Of a stretch of DNA of 64,000 bases, positions 62,442-64,000 are shown piece by piece. Where the stretch lies: positions 32,652 through 96,651 of the forward strand of contig JABABQ010000056.1 in NCBI GenBank assembly GCA_014238155.1, in the 5' to 3' direction. The notes under the pieces were generated by a model that did not search any database, was not told the origin of the DNA, and was given only the letters and a program-made list of their open reading frames with translations. The translations under genes were made by a program, and so were the position numbers. The stretch is from Rhizobiaceae bacterium (lineage in GTDB: Bacteria > Pseudomonadota > Alphaproteobacteria > Rhizobiales > Rhizobiaceae). Numbering within the stretch: the stretch's first letter is position 1; each line of letters starts with the position of its first letter.

Positions 62442-63278
62442 GTGTCGAATGTGAGTGGCCTCAGCCCAAGAGAACGGCAAATCGCCGAGCAATATGCCAG
62501 CGGTTCCACCTATCATGCCATTGCCAATCAACTTTGCATTGCGCCATCCACAGTACGAACTCATCTGGCAGCGATTTATCGAAAGCTGGAAGTTTCTTCT
62601 AAACTGGAACTTGCTGCCCAGCTGGACGGAAGTGAGTTAAAATCCCGCAATTCAACCGACATGGGCGCCATAATTTCGGAGCTGGCGCTGAGCCTCGAAG
62701 AAGCCATCAGCCGTGAAAAAGCTCTCAGCGAAGTTCTGCAGATCATCAGCAGATCTCACGGCGATGCCGACACGGTTATGCCGTCAATTCTTGGCTATGC
62801 TTTGGAACTTTGCGATGCCGAATTCGGAATTTTGTTTGAATATCATGACAGCGGAAAGTTCGGCGCCAGATTTTCCCTGGGTATTCCTGAGGCGTTCCAA
62901 ACCTGGCTGGATACCAATGGTGCGTTCGCGGTGGATCCCAATACCGGCCTGGGTCGTGTGGAATCGACACGTGAAGTTGTGAATATTCTCGACGTGCGCG
63001 CGGAAACCATATTTAAGACCGACAAAAGCTTGCGCTATGCCACTGCGATATTGGGCGGTGCAAGGTCGTTTGTCGCGATCCCGATGATGGCAGCCGACAC
63101 GCTGGTTGGTGCTTTTACGATTTACCGTCAGCAAGTTCGCCCGTTTAACGAATCCAGCACACTGCTTGCTCAAATGTTTGCGGATCAAAGTGTAATCGCC
63201 CTTGAAACGGCGCGCCTGTTGAGTGCCGAACGTTCTGCAGACATTGAGACGATGGGTGTTAGTCGGAGCCCGGGTTAA
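62442..63278 (+). CDS. LuxR-type HTH plus GAF domain protein, possibly truncated
   Basis: The 278-residue protein has an N-terminal LuxR helix-turn-helix (LSPRERQIAEQYASGSTYHAIANQLCIAPSTVRTHLAAIYRKL, about 6-48) followed by a GAF domain (about 100-255; VMPSILGYALELCDAEFGILFEY and SFVAIPMMAADTLVGAFTIYR). In larger relatives this HTH-GAF module is followed by a kinase or cyclase output, which is missing here: the frame ends shortly after the GAF (MGVSRSPG). The GTG at 62442 has GGAG eight bases upstream; a TTG at 62388 would add 18 residues. It lies next to the tRNA-fragment island boundary, so loss of a C-terminal part by rearrangement is possible. Confidence 0.8.
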   Translation: MSNVSGLSPRERQIAEQYASGSTYHAIANQLCIAPSTVRTHLAAIYRKLEVSSKLELAAQLDGSELKSRNSTDMGAIISELALSLEEAISREKALSEVLQIISRSHGDADTVMPSILGYALELCDAEFGILFEYHDSGKFGARFSLGIPEAFQTWLDTNGAFAVDPNTGLGRVESTREVVNILDVRAETIFKTDKSLRYATAILGGARSFVAIPMMAADTLVGAFTIYRQQVRPFNESSTLLAQMFADQSVIALETARLLSAERSADIETMGVSRSPG

Positions 63279-63524
63279 AAATGAGCCGGCAACAATCTGG
63301 TGGTACCGAAAGACACCGGCCACAATAACATCGGGTTGATATGTCGATTAAGTGCTCCGCCATCGGGCGGGCTCTTTGCTGGTACAGGAAACTGTAGATC
63401 CCAGGGCCCGAATTTTATCGGCAGCAAATGCACCAGTTCCAATCCATGATCGCCAATACTGGCTGATACAAGGCACGGGCGCCGCTTATGATTTCCAAAA
63501 GTTTTATAATATTCATCAAAAAAA
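63279..63524. other. Non-coding or remnant region left of the tRNA fragment
   Basis: The 246 bases after the LuxR-GAF gene hold no convincing gene. Short open frames run into the tRNA fragment and have no recognisable similarity. This may be the site of lost coding sequence. Confidence 0.4.
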
Positions 63525-63570
63525 TGGTGCTGTTGAGAGGAATTGAACCTCCGACCTCTTCATTACCAAT
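63525..63570 (-). other. 3' half of a tRNA-Thr(GGU) gene, candidate attachment site
   Basis: On the minus strand the sequence runs from the anticodon loop TTGGTAA through TGAAG, variable loop, T-arm (CGGAGGTTCAATTCCTC), acceptor strand CAACAGC, A and CCA (3' end at 63525). The 5' half is absent: upstream sequence cannot form the acceptor, D or anticodon stems. Such 3' halves mark the far end of tRNA-integrated islands. Breakpoint in the anticodon loop is a common integrase crossover position. Confidence 0.8.
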
Positions 63571-63943
63571 TTTGACGTCCAGTTGTTGGACGTGACTGGA
63601 TAGCACCCCCAGTTACCAGATAACATACTACGATCGCTTAATAATCTTCAGACCTGATCTTGGATAGCGTCGGATCAGGCAAGCGAGCGTTTGACGTACA
63701 TCCCCTACTAATCCCCTACTAGTGACCCCACCCCATCAACGGCCAAACGCGTGCCATATGGCTACGTAGCCGGGTTTCGAAGGAGCTGGCGGGACACATT
63801 CGAATAAATGCGGCGACGGAGAGCAGCCATTCGTCAAAACTATAATGAATGACCGCAAGGAGCCTATTTCGTTGAAAAACTCGCCTTAATCTCGGCAGTC
63901 TTTGCTGATTCAGTTTCCTTGTTGATTTGGGAGATTGATTGCG
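63571..63943. other. Non-coding region inside the putative island end
   Basis: The 373 bases hold no gene. They include an 11-base perfect tandem repeat at 63700-63721 (separate entry). The left end of the IS carrying the transposase gene must lie here, but an inverted repeat end could not be identified. Confidence 0.4.
63700..63721. repeat. 11-base tandem direct repeat near the att site
   Basis: ATCCCCTACTA occurs twice in perfect tandem (63700-63710 and 63711-63721), 130 bases from the tRNA fragment. Direct repeats of about this size near att sites are often integrase arm-binding sites; this is inference. Confidence 0.5.
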
Positions 63944-64000
63944 ATGATGGGACCACGTCAGGAAGCGCAGGCGGCTCTGTTTTATGAGTTTTGCTTAGAG
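63944..64000 (+). CDS. IS1182-family transposase, N-terminus only (cut by window edge)
   Basis: The 19 codons read MMGPRQEAQAALFYEFCLE, which matches the conserved start of IS1182 (IS5-like DDE) transposases. GGGAGA lies upstream of the tandem ATGs at 63944 and 63947. The rest lies outside the window, so whether the gene is intact cannot be told. Confidence 0.75.
   Translation, partial: MMGPRQEAQAALFYEFCLE

Noticed and set aside
63352..63546. A 64-codon open frame ending inside the tRNA-Thr fragment
   Set aside because: Runs through the tRNA 3' half and has no recognisable similarity or ribosome-binding site.
63525..63620. A complete tRNA-Thr, possibly with a group I intron in the anticodon loop
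   Set aside because: No D-arm or 5' acceptor strand was found upstream, and no intron core was seen; a displaced 3' half fits better.
1..64000. CRISPR arrays or prophage modules
   Set aside because: No regularly spaced repeats and no cas, capsid, tail or terminase genes were seen; only an island edge and one transposase start at the right end.

Overview
The window looks like a chromosomal stretch from an alphaproteobacterium, most likely of the Hyphomicrobiales (Rhizobiales). The pointers are the rpmI-rplT-pheS-X-pheT order, a class I lysyl-tRNA synthetase beside an S24-type repressor, a PodJ-like polar protein, the TauE/TIGR02186 pair, DUF3429 and DUF6460 membrane proteins, and pyrD overlapping a DUF952 gene. 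Genes are dense, operons are tightly coupled (many 4-base overlaps), and base composition looks moderate. No species can be named from the sequence alone.

Layout. (1) 1-3682, minus: translation genes rpmI, rplT, pheS, an unrecognised gene and pheT (cut by the window edge). (2) 3898-8495: an orphan amino-acid-type binding protein, a sterol-desaturase-type hydroxylase with a TerB-like protein, class I LysRS and a LexA/CI-like repressor. (3) 8639-15891, minus: a fatty-acid beta-oxidation operon (two acyl-CoA dehydrogenases, thiolase, hydratase/dehydrogenase) behind a MerR regulator, with a perfect 20-base palindrome between regulator and operon. (4) 16198-24194, plus: PodJ-like protein, TauE/SafE exporter, TIGR02186 protein, two small membrane proteins and a MATE exporter. 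(5) 24181-27521, minus: pyrD-DUF952 and a thioesterase-esterase pair. (6) 27568-33816: a locus resembling the CrbS/CrbR (MxtR/ErdR) acetate-switch system: a Na+/solute symporter with a small membrane partner, a LuxR-type response regulator and a hybrid histidine kinase whose sensor is itself a symporter domain. (7) mscL, a VOC protein and a glycine-zipper lipoprotein.

(8) 35492-47830, minus, is the most interesting block. A branched-chain-amino-acid-type ABC importer (binding protein, LivG, LivF, LivH, LivM) is followed without a break by a NicX-like ring dioxygenase, an alpha/beta hydrolase, an acyl-CoA-dehydrogenase-like flavoprotein, an AMP-forming CoA ligase, a BphC-type extradiol dioxygenase and an MhpA-type flavin monooxygenase. 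It reads as one uptake-plus-ring-cleavage operon for an aromatic or N-heteroaromatic compound of unknown identity. (9) 48154-54450, minus: a second catabolic set (SDR with a degenerate active site, uronate-dehydrogenase-like enzyme, HpaI-like aldolase with a changed catalytic residue, hydantoinase/oxoprolinase subunits HyuB and HyuA) plus a LysR regulator. (10) 55790-60626, plus: a dimethylglycine/sarcosine-dehydrogenase-like FAD-GcvT fusion, then kbl-tdh for threonine breakdown to glycine. (11) 60651-63278: an MFS transporter, an NTF2-like protein and a LuxR-GAF protein that may be truncated.

The right end (63279-64000) looks like the edge of a genomic island. The 3' half of a tRNA-Thr(GGU) gene lies at 63525-63570, an 11-base perfect tandem repeat lies at 63700-63721, and an IS1182-type transposase gene starts at 63944 and runs off the window. 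The tRNA fragment breaks in the anticodon loop, the usual crossover point of many tRNA-targeting integrases, and its orientation predicts that the island extends to the right.
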